Source of the DNA: DATLRC01 sp035534895
GTDB taxonomy: Bacteria > Patescibacteriota > Saccharimonadia > Saccharimonadales > UBA4665
DNA length: 42,117 bases
Direction of reading: 5' to 3'
Assembly (NCBI GenBank): GCA_035534895.1
Contig: DATLRC010000010.1
Location: 1 to 42,117, forward strand
Part shown: in pieces, positions 41,198 through 42,117 of the stretch
Numbering within the stretch: the first letter of the stretch is position 1
How the letters are laid out: each line of letters opens with the position of its first letter
Notes under the pieces: model-generated
Database searches by the model: none
What the model was told of the DNA's origin: nothing
Seen by the model: the letters and a program-made list of their open reading frames with translations, nothing else
Program-made: the position numbers and the translations under genes

Positions 41198-41579
41198 AGA
41201 TAGACTTTTTGTCGATGCCAATGTATTGCTAGAAATAATTTTAAGCAGGAAAAATGAAAAGTTAGCTAGAAACATTTTAGAAGATAATAGCAACAACTTG
41301 TTCATATCAGCGCTAACGGCTCACCTGGTTGTGCATTTTGGTCAGTTAGTTGTAGATTTACCAATCTTACGCAGTTTTCTGGAAGATTATACTATTCTAT
41401 CGCTTAACGAATCTGACTTTGAATGGGCGTTTACAAATATGAGAAATCAGGATTTTGAAGATGCTCTGCAATTAGCTGTCGCTATTCGCAACGGATGCAA
41501 TACGTTCATAACACTCGATAAAGATCTTGCGACAACCTACAATAATCTTCCGCAAATTAAAACCAGTTTACTCAATTAA
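41190..41579 (+). CDS. PIN-domain toxin (VapC-like ribonuclease)
   Basis: 129 residues from ATG 41190, which overlaps the antitoxin stop by 8 bases; an in-frame ATG at 41157 lies deep inside the antitoxin gene and is unlikely. The PIN signature is DRLFVDANVLLEIIL (about 4-18; metal-binding Asp9, Glu14), then DFEDALQLAVAIRNGCNTFI (acidic pair Glu-Asp near residues 90-91) and TLDKDLAT (closing Asp). The catalytic acidic residues are all present, so the enzyme should be active as a Mg-dependent RNase against tRNA or mRNA. Pairing a Phd-type rather than VapB-type antitoxin with PIN is known in other families. Confidence 0.82.
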   Translation: MDKDRLFVDANVLLEIILSRKNEKLARNILEDNSNNLFISALTAHLVVHFGQLVVDLPILRSFLEDYTILSLNESDFEWAFTNMRNQDFEDALQLAVAIRNGCNTFITLDKDLATTYNNLPQIKTSLLN

Positions 41580-41693
41580 GAATTTAAGTAATAAGCATAG
41601 GTTGAATCCCTCATGTCCAGCCAAGAGCATGTATTTTACAAACTATCCACTAGGCGTTTAAGCTATTAGTTTTTGATATTATTCATCCCGCCA

Positions 41694-41861
41694 TCAATGG
41701 TTCTTTAGGAATGCAAAATAGAAGGCTACATATACCAGAACAATTCCAATATTTGCCATTAGCCGTTCCCAGAACCGATGCCTAAAGAAGAGTAGATCCA
41801 CAGCAACTACGGTAGCTACCATAGCTAGGACATAAATTGCAATTATTGCGTTTTTACCCAT
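41694..41861 (-). CDS. Small two-helix membrane protein
   Basis: 55 residues from ATG 41861. Two membrane helices, AIIAIYVLAMVATVVAVDLL and LMANIGIVLVYVAFYFAFL, joined by a basic loop (FFRHRFWER), so both ends face out or the loop faces in. A TATAAT box stands 21 bases upstream and GGGGA serves as ribosome site at 10 bases. A TTG start seven codons earlier falls beside that -10 box and is rejected. No family is recognised. Proteins of this size and layout are often annotated as hypothetical in CPR genomes. Confidence 0.6.
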   Translation of the reverse strand: MGKNAIIAIYVLAMVATVVAVDLLFFRHRFWERLMANIGIVLVYVAFYFAFLKNH

Positions 41862-41882
41862 CTTTTTAATTCCCCATTTCAA

Positions 41883-42117
41883 ATTATATGCTTAGGGCGA
41901 AGTAGAACAAAGTATGAAAAGGTTCTAGCCCGCTATACCCAGCCAATTTGGTAATATACAACCACAGTAACTCCTTAGGTTCGAAAATCCGGCCATAGTC
42001 CCAGCCAGCTAATATTTTGCATCATCCACAAGCTATAATTAATAAAGGTTGACGAACATGAGCGTCGAGAACCCACCTAGGTAGTAGTCATAAAAGTACC
42101 CACTGCAAGTCGCTTTT
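41883..42117. other. Window end, no supported gene
   Basis: A TATAAT at 42034-42039 on the plus strand precedes ATG 42058, but the frame closes after eight codons (42058-42084), so it is not called a gene. GGTTCGAAAATCC near 41990 recalls a tRNA T-arm, yet no stem or acceptor pairing can be built around it. Confidence 0.4.

Noticed and set aside
41985..42010. Possible tRNA T-arm (GGTTCGAAAATCC)
   Set aside because: The bases around TTCGAAA do not form a five-pair stem, and no acceptor, D or anticodon stem can be assembled upstream.
42058..42084. Small ORF behind a TATAAT at the right edge
   Set aside because: Only eight codons before a stop, and no family match.
1..42117. CRISPR arrays, rRNA genes, tRNA genes, integrase genes
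   Set aside because: No regularly spaced repeats, rRNA motifs, complete tRNA folds or recombinase motifs were seen on either strand.

Overview
The window looks like the chromosome of a Patescibacteria/CPR bacterium, most likely Saccharibacteria (TM7)-like. This is an inference from gene style only; no rRNA or other marker gene is present. The supporting signs are small genes packed into ATGA and TAATG overlaps, pilin-like proteins with Ser/Thr-rich linkers, an actinobacterial-style surface protein, a Replic_Relax family protein, and many genes whose -10 box sits only 6-10 bases before the start codon. TGA behaves as an ordinary stop, which argues against the recoded CPR lineages (Gracilibacteria, Absconditabacteria). 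No rRNA, tRNA or CRISPR array was found.

Left edge (1-2.8 kb): the tail of an IS256/IS1249-type transposase abuts a PIN-domain remnant. Next come a GT4 glycosyltransferase and a Replic_Relax protein that has a 31-bp inverted repeat upstream.

Polysaccharide region (3-37 kb): about 28 genes for building and exporting cell-surface glycans. They include a Wzm/Wzt ABC exporter, many GT2 and GT4 glycosyltransferases, a 1015-residue methyltransferase-GT2-GT4 fusion, three large membrane proteins of GT-C or flippase type, a DPM1-like/DUF2304 pair, RmlABCD for dTDP-L-rhamnose, and a phosphomannomutase plus ManC for GDP-mannose. A WcaJ-like initiating transferase, an O-antigen-ligase/polymerase-like protein and GtrA complete the set. 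Both an ABC-dependent and a Wzx/Wzy-like route are therefore encoded. The parts at about 4-8.3 kb and 16.4-23.7 kb are clearly more AT-rich than the 24-40 kb part, which suggests exchangeable cassettes. A pilin-like protein and a secreted protein with a lysozyme-like domain plus FG-GAP/VCBS-like repeats sit inside the cluster; another pilin-like protein lies next to the mannose genes.

Right edge (37-42 kb): a LexA-type DNA-binding protein without the self-cleavage domain, then a compact cobalamin-type riboswitch with a mutually exclusive hairpin platform. The riboswitch controls an unrecognised 455-residue zinc-ribbon protein. A small zinc protein overlaps nadD. These are followed by a strong promoter driving a putative structured ncRNA, a frameshifted coiled-coil pseudogene, a Phd/PIN toxin-antitoxin pair with a palindrome over its -10 box, and a small membrane protein.

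The most unusual items are the cobalamin-type riboswitch on an unknown gene, the unassigned structured RNA and the recurrent leaderless-type promoters.
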